Assembly: GCA_900546465.1 (NCBI GenBank)
Contig: URCX01000060.1
Span: forward strand, 1-10,571
Length of the DNA: 10,571 bases
Source: an uncultured Bacteroidota bacterium
Lineage (GTDB): Bacteria; Bacteroidota; Bacteroidia; Bacteroidales; P3
Direction of reading: 5' to 3'
The notes below the pieces were generated by a model that did not search any database, had not been told where the DNA came from, and saw nothing but the letters and a program-made list of their open reading frames with translations. Position 1 is the first letter of the stretch; the number at the start of each line of letters is the position of its first letter. The position numbers and the translations under genes were made by a program. Below, piece after piece: positions 1 through 7,047 of the stretch.

Positions 1-534
1 CAACTCTTCTTTATTCGGCAGATTGCTTTGCTCTATTTTCCTTTGAGCTTCTTCTGTGGCTTGCCGTAAATTGAGGAACTCCTCTGCATCGTATTCTTGT
101 GCCACATTATTCTCCACCACCACTACATCGTTTTGTGTATTGCCGTCGGTGTTCTGCAAAATTCCTATTGCATATAATCGCTTTATGGTTTCCAATGCGA
201 AATTCAGACTTTTGGAATCCAATTTTTCGGCATTTGCATTTTTGAACTCTTCCAAAGCCGAGTTCTCGAATGCTTTATCTTTCTTGAAAAACAGTTTTTT
301 GTTTCGTTCAATCTCTTTTTCCTCTTGCTTGATTTCCTTGTCAGTCTTTTTTATGGCGAAATCCATTGGCGAAATCAGGTTTTCGTGTTTCCAAAACTGT
401 CCTTTGGTAAATTCATATTTGAAAGAAGACTTTGTAGGAAAGGCAAAGACTATTATCAAAGCAGTCAATATAACCTGAAAACTGCGTTTGGCAATCAAAA
501 GACCTTTATGTATTCGGGTGGATTTGTGTTTCAT
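1..534 (-). CDS. pgpH: PgpH-type 7TM-HD phosphohydrolase, N-terminal part (cut by window edge)
   Basis: The first 178 codons of a larger gene that leaves the window at base 1. The start is the ATG at 534-532, 11 bases after the mlaF stop. Seen: a basic N-terminus (MKHKSTRIHKG), one hydrophobic segment at residues about 19-33, then the stretch KYEFTKGQFWKHENLISPMDFAI (39-61) and a highly charged Lys/Glu-rich region (63-90). This order, with 'F.YE...G..W.HE.LI.P.DFAI', is the start of the extracytoplasmic 7TMR-HDED domain of HD-domain membrane proteins of the PgpH family. Known members are about 700 residues with seven further membrane helices and a cytoplasmic HD domain that hydrolyses cyclic di-AMP. 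The catalytic half lies outside the window, so activity is inferred from family only. It is the last visible gene of the clpC-mlaE-mlaF operon. Confidence -1.
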   Translation of the reverse strand, partial: MKHKSTRIHKGLLIAKRSFQVILTALIIVFAFPTKSSFKYEFTKGQFWKHENLISPMDFAIKKTDKEIKQEEKEIERNKKLFFKKDKAFENSALEEFKNANAEKLDSKSLNFALETIKRLYAIGILQNTDGNTQNDVVVVENNVAQEYDAEEFLNLRQATEEAQRKIEQSNLPNKEEL

Positions 535-545
535 GATAGGGATAT

Positions 546-1295
546 TTATTTTTCTCGTAATTTCTTGGTGAGAGCGGAACAGAAAATAAAGTCATTCAAT
601 TCTTGATTGTCGGTTGACAAAACGTTTTTGTTGCTTCCCCTCCACCAGAGTTTGCCTTGATTGATGAAATTTATCTCTTCGCCTATTTCCATCACTGAAT
701 TCATGTCGTGAGTGTTCACAACCGTGGTTATATTGTATTCATGAGTAATTTCCATTATCAGCTTGTCGATGACAATAGAGGTAAGAGGGTCAAGTCCGGA
801 GTTCGGCTCATCGCAAAACAGGTATTTGGGCTGTGTTGCTATCGCTCTGGCTATGGCAACACGTTTTTGCATACCGCCGCTCAGTTCCGAAGGCATCAGT
901 TTGTTGATACCGCTGAGATTGACACGCTCCAAACAAAAATCGACACGCTTCTTCATTGTCTTAAAATCTGATTTCTGGAACATTCTTATGGGAAACATTA
1001 TGTTCTCTTCCACATTCATGGAGTCGAAAAGAGCTCCTCCTTGAAACAACATGCCTATGTCTTTTCGCAAATTCGCCTTTTCCTCCTTAGATAATATGCC
1101 AAAAATCTTGTCATCAAAGTGTATGTTACCTTCATCAGGCGAAAACAATCCGACAAGACACTTCATCAATACCGTTTTTCCGCTTCCGCTTTTTCCGATT
1201 ATAAGGTTGCATTTTCCACGTTCAAATTCTGTTGAAACATTGTCTAACCTCTTTTTGCCGTTAAAGCATTTCGATACATTCTCTACCCTTATCAT
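546..1295 (-). CDS. mlaF: MlaF-like ABC transporter ATPase (lipid transport)
   Basis: A 249-residue stand-alone ATP-binding subunit, full length for the family. Seen: Walker A GKSGSGKT (34-41), Q-loop Gln85, signature LSGGM (138-142), Walker B YLFCDE (158-163), D-loop SGLDP (166-170) and switch His196. The signature form 'ELSGGMQKRVAIARA' and 'DEPNSGLDP' are typical of MlaF/Ttg2A proteins, which power MlaE-type permeases moving phospholipids between inner and outer membrane. The permease gene lies directly upstream with a 4-base gap, so the two are surely co-made. No MCE-domain (MlaD) gene is next to them; the next gene is pgpH, so the substrate-binding partner must be encoded elsewhere. Acts on the cytoplasmic face of the inner membrane. 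ABC class certain, MlaF assignment strong from the MlaE neighbour. Confidence -1.
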   Translation of the reverse strand: MIRVENVSKCFNGKKRLDNVSTEFERGKCNLIIGKSGSGKTVLMKCLVGLFSPDEGNIHFDDKIFGILSKEEKANLRKDIGMLFQGGALFDSMNVEENIMFPIRMFQKSDFKTMKKRVDFCLERVNLSGINKLMPSELSGGMQKRVAIARAIATQPKYLFCDEPNSGLDPLTSIVIDKLIMEITHEYNITTVVNTHDMNSVMEIGEEINFINQGKLWWRGSNKNVLSTDNQELNDFIFCSALTKKLREK

Positions 1296-1299
1296 ACCC

Positions 1300-2049
1300 T
1301 TACATGAATAAATTGGTTATCACCAAATCAAAAATCATTATCACTATGCTGCTTTGAACGACAGCTTTTGTGGATTGTACTCCCACTTCAACCGAGCCTC
1401 CTTTCAAGGTGTAACCTCTGTATGAAGCTATGGTTGAGATTATGATTGCGTTTACAAAGGTTTTGACTATGGCAAACACCATGTCTGTATTGCTATACTC
1501 CAATCGTAAACCCTCAACGTATGCATACATGGTCAGAGAACCCATCATAGCAGCACCCAAAGCCCCTCCCAATATTGCAATAAAGATACTCAGAATAATT
1601 AAGAGCGGAAAGAAAATCATCGATGCCACTATCTTAGGCAATATAAGGTAGGAGGGAGTGTTTACACCCATCACTTCAAGAGCGTCGATCTGCTCGCTGA
1701 TTCTCTGCGAACCGAGTTCGGAGGCTATGCGGGAGGCACACTTTCCTGCCAAAATAAGAGATATTATGGTGGGAGAGAACTCTAACATTATGGCTTTTCG
1801 TGAAGCAAATCCATAAACCCAATCAGGATAAATAGGATTGTTCAAATTCAAAATCAACTGAATGATTACAGCCGCTCCTACGAAAACGGATATTATGGAA
1901 ACAATCAATATGGAGTCCAATCCCAAGGCTTTCATCTCAAAAAGCATTTTTCGACGGAATACATGAGCGTTTTGAGGTCGGTGAAGAGCCTCTTTCATCA
2001 ATATCAGATAGGCTCCGAATTCTTCAAGGAAGTTCTTTATTCTCTTCAT
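1300..2049 (-). CDS. mlaE: MlaE-family ABC transporter permease
   Basis: A 249-residue integral membrane protein of the MlaE/YrbE permease family. Seen: hydrophobic segments at about 45-68, 88-101, 138-168, 190-208 and 226-247, and the family hallmark region at 101-128 containing ASELGSQR and EQIDALEVMG, the cytoplasmic coupling segment that contacts the MlaF ATPase. The family exports or imports phospholipids to maintain outer-membrane asymmetry in Gram-negative bacteria. The start ATG overlaps the stop of clpC in the sequence ATGA (2049-2046), which suggests translational coupling to the unfoldase gene. The ATPase gene follows after 4 bases. Length and all segments are intact. Direction of transport and lipid are not readable from sequence. 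Confidence -1.
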   Translation of the reverse strand: MKRIKNFLEEFGAYLILMKEALHRPQNAHVFRRKMLFEMKALGLDSILIVSIISVFVGAAVIIQLILNLNNPIYPDWVYGFASRKAIMLEFSPTIISLILAGKCASRIASELGSQRISEQIDALEVMGVNTPSYLILPKIVASMIFFPLLIILSIFIAILGGALGAAMMGSLTMYAYVEGLRLEYSNTDMVFAIVKTFVNAIIISTIASYRGYTLKGGSVEVGVQSTKAVVQSSIVIMIFDLVITNLFM

Positions 2050-4589
2050 TTAGTGTTCTCTTCTTTGTTTCCGTTTATTTCTATTTTCAATTCGGAATTT
2101 TCGTTCTCGGTGTTCAAATCCACGGTAATTTCTCCGCCCTTTTGTTGAGTGTTTTGCAGCAAAAGTTCGCTCAAAGGGTTCTCCACAAGGGATTGAATGC
2201 CTCGTCTGAGTGGTCTTGCACCGTATTTGCTATCCGTTGTGTTGGATATAATATGCTTTTTTGCGGCAAGACTTACGTTCAATGTGTAATTCAATTCCTG
2301 CAAACGCTTTGCCAAATTTGCAAATTCCAAATCCACTATTTGAATAAGCTCCTTATCGCCCAATGAATTGAAGAAGACGATTTCGTCTATTCGGTTCAGA
2401 AATTCCGGAGCAAAGGTTTTCTTCAAGTCCTTTTCTATAACATCTTGTTCCAACAAAGATATATTTTCCTGTCTTGTCGAAGTGGAGAAGCCTACGCCTA
2501 CTCCGAAATCGTTCAAACGGCGTGAACCTACGTTGGAAGTCATTATTATTACGGTGTTTTTGAAGTCTGTTTTCCTGCCTGCCGAATCTGTCAGCTGTCC
2601 TTCATCGAGTATTTGCAATAATATGTTGAATACATCGGCATGAGCTTTCTCTATTTCATCGAAAAGCACTATGGAGTATGGGTGATTGCGTACTTTCTCG
2701 GTCAGTTGTCCGGCCTGTTCGTAGCCGACATACCCAGGAGGAGCTCCAATCAGTTTGGAAACGCTGTATTTCTCCATATATTCGCTCATATCCAAGCGTA
2801 TCAGGTTTTCCTGTGAGTCGAACAGATATTCGGCAAGACGTTTAGCCAAAAGAGTTTTGCCGACACCTGTGGAGCCTATGAAGATAAAACTGCCGTTAGG
2901 GCGATTGGGATCTTTTAATCCTGTTCTTGCCCTTTTGACCGCCTGACATACTTTCTTGACAGCAGAGTTTTGTCCTATGACTTGCGAAGAGAGCAGCTGC
3001 TCCATGTCAAGCAGTTTCTTTTGTTCGCTTTGTCCTATTTTTTCTACGCTTATTCCACTTGCCTGAGAGATGATTGTCGCAATATCTTGTTCGTTTATCT
3101 CCTGTCGTGTTTCGGATAAAGAAGATTGAATTTTGTCAGTTTCTTCCTTGATACGCATTTGAAGGGCTTCTATCTTGTTTTTGATTTGCAAAGCCTTTTC
3201 AAACTCCTGTTTTACGGCAGCTTCGTGTTTTTCTTTCTTCGCTTCGTTCAATGCAATTTGCACTTGCTGCAATTCGACAGGTATTGCACTGCTGTGTATT
3301 CTTTTATTGGCACCTGCTTCGTCCATTATGTCTATTGCCTTGTCAGGAAGATTTCGTTCCGGCATATATCTGTCGGTAAGCATTACACAGGCTTTCAATG
3401 CTTCCTCACTGTAATGAACATTATGAAAGGTTTCGTATTTTTCTTTGATGTTATTGAGAATGGTAAGCGTCTCTTCAATGCTCGTGGGTTCTATCAATAC
3501 TTTCTGAAACCTGCGTTCCAATGCTCCGTCTGCTTCTATGTATTTTCTGTATTCCTCTATCGAAGTTGCTCCTATGCACTGTATTTCTCCTCTTGCCAAG
3601 GCAGGTTTGAAGATGTTGGAGGCATCAAGCCCTCCTTCGGAGTTTCCTGCTCCTGCTATGGTATGTATTTCGTCTATAAAGAGGATTATGTCCTTGTTCT
3701 TTTCCAATTCGTTAATCAATCCTTTGATTCGCTCCTCGAACTGACCGCGATACTTTGTTCCTGCAACTACCAAAGCCAGGTCAAGAGTATAGATGATTTT
3801 ATTCATCAGCGAATAAGGGATTTTTTTCTCTGCAATCCTGATAGCCAAGCCTTCTGCAATGCTGCTTTTACCTACGCCGGGTTCTCCTATGAGTATGGGA
3901 TTGTTCTTTTTGCGGCGTGAGAGTATTCTGCAAATGCGTTCTATTTCCTTATCTCTGCCGACTACGGGGTCTAATTTGCCGTTTTCTGCAAGATAAGAGA
4001 GGTTTTTGCCGAAGTTATTCAATAAAGGAGTGCTTGTGTCCTTGTTCTCTTTGTCTGTATTGAAAGAAGGGTCGGATTGTATGTTAAGCGAAATGCCGAA
4101 AGGTTTGCTTTCTTTGTTCGGATTGTCCGATGAAAGGATGTTAAAGGAAAGTTCCGCTTTGTCCGATTGGCTTTCAAATAGTTTATAATCTATATCCTCG
4201 GCTTGTAAAAGCTTTGCGGACAGAGATTCTTTGCAGAATAAGATGGCTGCAAGCAAGTCTTCGCTATCCACTTCCTTTTTTCGTGATTTCAAACTCTCCA
4301 AATGGGAAATCTTGATTACTTTCTCTGCTTCTTCACTGAGAGTTATGTCGTCCTTTTCGGTTTTTAGGTCGAAATCATTGCCAAATTCCCTGAGTGCGTT
4401 CTCTATTTGGCTTTTCAATGCCTCGCAATCGCAATAACGACTTAGAAAAGCAAATGCTTTGCATTGTTTCAAACGTAAAATGGAAAGCAGAATATGCTCC
4501 ACTTCTATGCAATCGGAGTTCAGCCTTATGGCTTCGCCCCGACTGTTCTTCAATATGTTTTCCGCATTTTGGCTTAACCTGAATTCCAT
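2046..4589 (-). CDS. clpC: ClpC-type AAA+ unfoldase (ATPase subunit of Clp protease)
   Basis: An 847-residue Hsp100 protein with two AAA+ rings. Domains in order: Clp-N repeats (about 1-140, rather divergent), a low-complexity linker (about 141-190), D1 with Walker A GEPGVGKS (235-242), pore loop KYRGQFEER (279-287), Walker B ILFIDE (302-307) and Arg finger Arg359/360; a short middle coiled region with a UVR-like motif (about 458-482); D2 with Walker A GSTGVGKT (572-579), pore loop GYVGY (619-623), Walker B VLFDE (641-645) and sensor-2 GARPLRR (790-796). The tripeptide VGF (699-701) sits where ClpC/ClpA/ClpX carry the loop that docks on ClpP. The short middle domain plus this loop argue for ClpC rather than the disaggregase ClpB. 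It is the first gene of the operon with mlaE, mlaF and pgpH; its stop overlaps the mlaE start. Role: ATP-driven unfolding of substrates and feeding to ClpP in the cytoplasm. Confidence -1.
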   Translation of the reverse strand: MEFRLSQNAENILKNSRGEAIRLNSDCIEVEHILLSILRLKQCKAFAFLSRYCDCEALKSQIENALREFGNDFDLKTEKDDITLSEEAEKVIKISHLESLKSRKKEVDSEDLLAAILFCKESLSAKLLQAEDIDYKLFESQSDKAELSFNILSSDNPNKESKPFGISLNIQSDPSFNTDKENKDTSTPLLNNFGKNLSYLAENGKLDPVVGRDKEIERICRILSRRKKNNPILIGEPGVGKSSIAEGLAIRIAEKKIPYSLMNKIIYTLDLALVVAGTKYRGQFEERIKGLINELEKNKDIILFIDEIHTIAGAGNSEGGLDASNIFKPALARGEIQCIGATSIEEYRKYIEADGALERRFQKVLIEPTSIEETLTILNNIKEKYETFHNVHYSEEALKACVMLTDRYMPERNLPDKAIDIMDEAGANKRIHSSAIPVELQQVQIALNEAKKEKHEAAVKQEFEKALQIKNKIEALQMRIKEETDKIQSSLSETRQEINEQDIATIISQASGISVEKIGQSEQKKLLDMEQLLSSQVIGQNSAVKKVCQAVKRARTGLKDPNRPNGSFIFIGSTGVGKTLLAKRLAEYLFDSQENLIRLDMSEYMEKYSVSKLIGAPPGYVGYEQAGQLTEKVRNHPYSIVLFDEIEKAHADVFNILLQILDEGQLTDSAGRKTDFKNTVIIMTSNVGSRRLNDFGVGVGFSTSTRQENISLLEQDVIEKDLKKTFAPEFLNRIDEIVFFNSLGDKELIQIVDLEFANLAKRLQELNYTLNVSLAAKKHIISNTTDSKYGARPLRRGIQSLVENPLSELLLQNTQQKGGEITVDLNTENENSELKIEINGNKEENTK

Positions 4590-4627
4590 ATCTTTGTCGG
4601 CTTGATTTTATTCTTTCTTCTATACTC

Positions 4628-4657
4628 AAAAACGGACAAAGATAAAACTTTGTCCGT
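4628..4657 (-). terminator. Rho-independent terminator of metK-marC
   Basis: Perfect 10-base arms ACGGACAAAG (4632-4641) and CTTTGTCCGT (4648-4657), loop of 6, followed on the minus strand by TTTT (4631-4628). It lies about 60 bases beyond the marC stop and just upstream of clpC. The same DNA carries the clpC -7 element. Confidence -1.
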
Positions 4658-4668
4658 ATGTAAACAAA
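4637..4668 (-). promoter_or_regulatory. Promoter of the clpC-mlaE-mlaF-pgpH operon
   Basis: On the minus strand, TATCTTTG (4644-4637) matches the Bacteroidetes -7 consensus TAnnTTTG, and TTTG (4668-4665) lies 20 bases upstream as the -33 element. The predicted start of transcription is near 4631, giving a leader of about 40 bases before the clpC ATG. Both elements lie within the marC terminator hairpins: the -33 in the arm of the first, the -7 across the loop and arm of the second. Motif match is direct; use as a promoter is inferred. Confidence -1.
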
Positions 4669-4702
4669 AGCCTGTGCCTTTTTGTTTCAACAGGCTTTTG
4701 TT
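4663..4702 (-). repeat. Inverted repeat after marC (first of two tandem hairpins)
   Basis: Perfect 13-base arms AACAAAAGCCTGT (4663-4675) and ACAGGCTTTTGTT (4690-4702) around a 14-base loop. It starts 17 bases beyond the marC stop. On the minus strand only a short T-run (TTT) follows, so termination is probably completed by the second hairpin. Confidence -1.
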
Positions 4703-4718
4703 AATCTCCCTTGTTTTG

Positions 4719-5306
4719 CTATTTCATCAAAGCGTCCAAGTTGGTTACAATCAACTTTACGCTCATTGCAAGCAGTATTATGCCGAAGAACTTTCTCAAA
4801 ATGTAAATTCCTCCTTTTCCAAGCAGTTTTTCCATAAGGTTGACCTTTTTCAGCACAAGATAAACAACAGCCATGTTGAGGGCTATTGCTACTATGACGT
4901 TTATTGCCGAACATTCGGCACGCAACGAGATACATGTGGTCAGAGAACCGGCTCCCGCAATAAGCGGAAAGACAAGAGGAACGATGGTCGAATTGCCTTC
5001 GGGAGAGTCGTTTTTGAAAATGGTTATGTTGAATGTCATTTCTATTGCAAGGGCAATAAGAATCACGGCTCCGGCTATGGCAAAGGACGGAATGTCCACA
5101 TTGAAGAACTTCAACAATGCCTCACCCATGAAAAGGAATACCACCAACAAACCGAAAGCAAGCAATGATGCTTTGCCGGCATTGATTTTCCCTGCCTTCT
5201 CTTTAATGTCCAAGATTATGGGAATGGAACCCACGATGTCGATTACGGCAAACAAGACCATGAATGCCGTCAATACTTCTCTGAAATTGAAACTACCTAA
5301 ACTCAT
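4719..5306 (-). CDS. MarC family (UPF0056) integral membrane protein
   Basis: A 195-residue, almost wholly hydrophobic protein, normal length for the MarC family. Six likely helices at about 9-31, 46-66, 73-93, 107-128, 135-153 and 170-190. Family landmarks seen: the first helix with AVIDIVGSIPI (20-30, Asp23) and the re-entrant-looking segment PLVFPLIAGAGSLTT (110-124), which corresponds to the 'PLA.P..AGPG..TT' signature. The usual proline in the AGPG motif is replaced by alanine (AGAG). The family was once thought to give multiple antibiotic resistance, but that was not confirmed and the transported substrate is unknown. It lies 82 bases downstream of metK on the same strand with no clear terminator between them, so co-transcription is possible; a strong promoter of its own is not visible. 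Confidence -1.
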   Translation of the reverse strand: MSLGSFNFREVLTAFMVLFAVIDIVGSIPIILDIKEKAGKINAGKASLLAFGLLVVFLFMGEALLKFFNVDIPSFAIAGAVILIALAIEMTFNITIFKNDSPEGNSTIVPLVFPLIAGAGSLTTCISLRAECSAINVIVAIALNMAVVYLVLKKVNLMEKLLGKGGIYILRKFFGIILLAMSVKLIVTNLDALMK

Positions 5307-5388
5307 ATAAATAAATCTAAAAATGTAATGCCGTTTTCAGCAAATCCTTTCTTTATTTGCGAAACGTCATATTGCTTTCAATCATTGT

Positions 5389-6660
5389 TCAAAGTCCGAA
5401 TTTATCTTTGATTATATCGATATAATCGGTTTTTTCCCATGGGAAAAATTCCACTTCTCGCATTTCTTCCCTGCCGTTTCGGCTAAGGACTATTTGTTTC
5501 TTGTAAGGCGTTCTGCCGAAATGGCCGTAGGTTGCAGTCGGAAGATAAATGGGATTTTTCAAACCGAACCTTTGTACGATGGAATAAGGTCTGAGGTCGA
5601 AAATATCCTTTATCTTTTTCGCAATATCGCCATCTGTCATTTTGTTTCCTTTATTATCCGTGGCTTTTGCCGTGCCGAAGGTATTCACATACACACCCAC
5701 CGGTTCTGCAACGCCTATTGCATAAGCTATCTGCACCATGGCTTCGGAACAAAGCCCTGAGGCTACCATGTTTTTGGCAATATGTCTTGCCGCATAAGCC
5801 GCACTTCTATCTACCTTTGAAGCATCTTTTCCGGAAAAAGCCCCGCCGCCATGTGCAGCCCTGCCTCCGTAGGAGTCAACGATGATTTTTCTTCCCGTCA
5901 AGCCCGTATCACCATGAGGACCGCCTATTACGAATTTGCCGGTAGGGTTGACAAAGAGTTTGTATTCGTTATCGAATAATTTTCTCAACTCTTTTTTTTG
6001 CAGTTTTGCCACAACACGCGGAATAAGTATGCTTTTGACATCTTCCTTTATTCGTGCAAGCATTTTCTCCTCGGTGTCGAATTCATCGTGTTGGGTGGAT
6101 ATGACAATGGTATTTATGGCTCGCGGAGTGTTATCGTCATTATATTCCACGGTTACCTGACTTTTGGAGTCCGGTCTCAGGTATGGCATTAACTTTCCTT
6201 GTTTACGAATAAGTGAAAGCTCATAGACAAGCATGTGGGAAAGCTGTAAAGATAAGGGCATGAAATCCTCCGTGTCGTTGCAGGCATAACCGAACATCAT
6301 ACCTTGGTCTCCTGCTCCTTGTTCTTCCTCCTTTTTGCGTTCCACGCCCTGATTGATGTCAGGACTTTGCTCATGCAAGGAAGAAAGCACACCGCAGGAA
6401 TTCGACTCGAACATATACTCTCCCTTTGTGTAGCCGGCATTCCTGATAACCTCTCTTGCCGTTTTTTGAATATCGACGTATGCAGCCGATTTGACCTCGC
6501 CGCTAAGCACAACCAAGCCGGTTGTAACCAAAGTCTCGCATGCAACCTTGGAATTTTCGTCTTGTTTTAGAAATTCGTCCAATATGGCGTCCGAAATTTG
6601 GTCTGCCACTTTATCGGGGTGTCCCTCCGATACCGATTCCGATGTAAAATAATAAGCCAT
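5389..6660 (-). CDS. metK: S-adenosylmethionine synthetase (methionine adenosyltransferase)
   Basis: A 423-residue protein, complete; it is longer than the roughly 384-residue E. coli enzyme and close to the usual size in Bacteroidetes. It makes S-adenosylmethionine from methionine and ATP, releasing phosphate and pyrophosphate, in the cytoplasm. Seen: HPDK (14-17) with the ATP-binding His, GAGDQGMMFGYA (115-126) methionine/ATP motif, GGPHGDTGLTGRK (246-258), and the P-loop-like GGGAFSGKD (271-279) with Lys278. The start is the ATG at 6660-6658, followed by the standard MetK opening 'FTSESVSEGHPDK'. The leader is about 127 nt, with a SAM-II-like aptamer at its 5' end, so expression is probably repressed by the product SAM. 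marC follows on the same strand. Identity is certain. Confidence -1.
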   Translation of the reverse strand: MAYYFTSESVSEGHPDKVADQISDAILDEFLKQDENSKVACETLVTTGLVVLSGEVKSAAYVDIQKTAREVIRNAGYTKGEYMFESNSCGVLSSLHEQSPDINQGVERKKEEEQGAGDQGMMFGYACNDTEDFMPLSLQLSHMLVYELSLIRKQGKLMPYLRPDSKSQVTVEYNDDNTPRAINTIVISTQHDEFDTEEKMLARIKEDVKSILIPRVVAKLQKKELRKLFDNEYKLFVNPTGKFVIGGPHGDTGLTGRKIIVDSYGGRAAHGGGAFSGKDASKVDRSAAYAARHIAKNMVASGLCSEAMVQIAYAIGVAEPVGVYVNTFGTAKATDNKGNKMTDGDIAKKIKDIFDLRPYSIVQRFGLKNPIYLPTATYGHFGRTPYKKQIVLSRNGREEMREVEFFPWEKTDYIDIIKDKFGL

Positions 6661-6732
6661 CTTCTATCTGTTTTATTATTGTTGTAATCAAACGAAAAGG
6701 AAAGCAGATATTGATGTATCAGGTAAGAAAAT

Positions 6733-6787
6733 GTTGTTTTTAGCATTTTTTCACGTGGTTGCAATCAATCCAAATCTTTCCACTTCT
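6733..6787 (-). promoter_or_regulatory. SAM-II (SAM_alpha) riboswitch aptamer in the metK leader
   Basis: Read on the minus strand. P1: GTGG (6783-6780) with CCAC (6758-6755). Between the arms lies GATTTG (6776-6771), then ATTGCAA (6765-6759); after P1 come GTGAAAAAAT (6754-6745) and GCTAAAAA (6744-6737). This order, GAUUU...AUUGCAA-P1'-GUGA..AA..GCUAAAAA, is that of the SAM-II aptamer as I remember it from the alphaproteobacterial/Sargasso Sea metX examples. A pseudoknot pairing UUG (6768-6766) with CAA (6736-6734), directly after GCUAAAAA, takes the place of the CC/GG pairing in those examples, i.e. a compensatory change. It begins at the predicted transcription start and lies upstream of metK, the expected target. 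The P1 stem is short, with an A/G mismatch outside the four pairs. Class not verified by a covariance search. Confidence -1.
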
Positions 6788-6793
6788 GCACTG

Positions 6794-6823
6794 CAAAGAT
6801 ACGACATTCTGCGTATCGGGCAA
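6794..6823 (-). promoter_or_regulatory. metK promoter
   Basis: Minus strand: TATCTTTG (6801-6794), a perfect -7 element, with TTG (6823-6821) 19 bases upstream. Predicted start near 6788, exactly before the riboswitch aptamer, which leaves a leader of about 127 nt. Confidence -1.
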
Positions 6824-6824
6824 T

Positions 6825-7030
6825 GGAAATGGTGAAATTTTATTACGAAAGGCTTGTCCCTTCTATGTTTTTCTTCATCGTAACTCTATATTGCACAGAT
6901 TACTGTCGTTTTATTCGAGTTTTTTTATATGCTGCTTTTATTCCGGAAAACCAATATGGCAGGCAAGCAAATTCCGATTGCAGTTTCAATGTAATGGCGT
7001 TTTGAGAAGCAATCGTCAAACAAAAAATCG
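6825..7030. other. Divergent spacer between metK and dnaB promoters
   Basis: About 200 AT-rich bases between the two divergent promoters. Short open frames occur on both strands, but none has a plausible start, family likeness or conserved-looking composition. No strong hairpin, T-run terminator or DnaA-box cluster was seen. Upstream of the dnaB -7 element the nearest TTTG (7001-7004) is 26 bases away, too far for a standard -33 element. Confidence -1.
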
Positions 7031-7038
7031 TATATTTG
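7031..7038 (+). promoter_or_regulatory. dnaB promoter (-7 element)
   Basis: TATATTTG is a perfect TAnnTTTG element; a convincing -33 element at 19-21 bases upstream is not seen. The predicted transcription start (about 7044) is only some 4 bases before the ATG at 7048, so the mRNA would be nearly leaderless, unless translation starts at the in-frame ATG at 7090. Confidence -1.
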
Positions 7039-7047
7039 CAAGTTGAA

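Noticed and set aside
56..478. 140-codon plus-strand frame at the left edge
   Set aside because: Antisense shadow of the pgpH N-terminus; Ser/Phe-rich with no family likeness.
3126..3920. Long 264-codon frame on the plus strand inside clpC
   Set aside because: It lies wholly antisense to the conserved clpC ATPase domains; Phe/Cys/Tyr-rich composition is typical of a shadow frame.
5340..5360. Hairpin GCAAAT / ATTTGC between metK and marC
   Set aside because: Six AT-rich pairs with a nine-base loop and no T-run on the minus strand, so not a credible terminator.
6823..7005. 60-codon frame on the plus strand between metK and dnaB
   Set aside because: It starts inside the metK promoter -33 element, has no promoter or likeness of its own and an erratic Phe/Tyr/Cys-rich composition.
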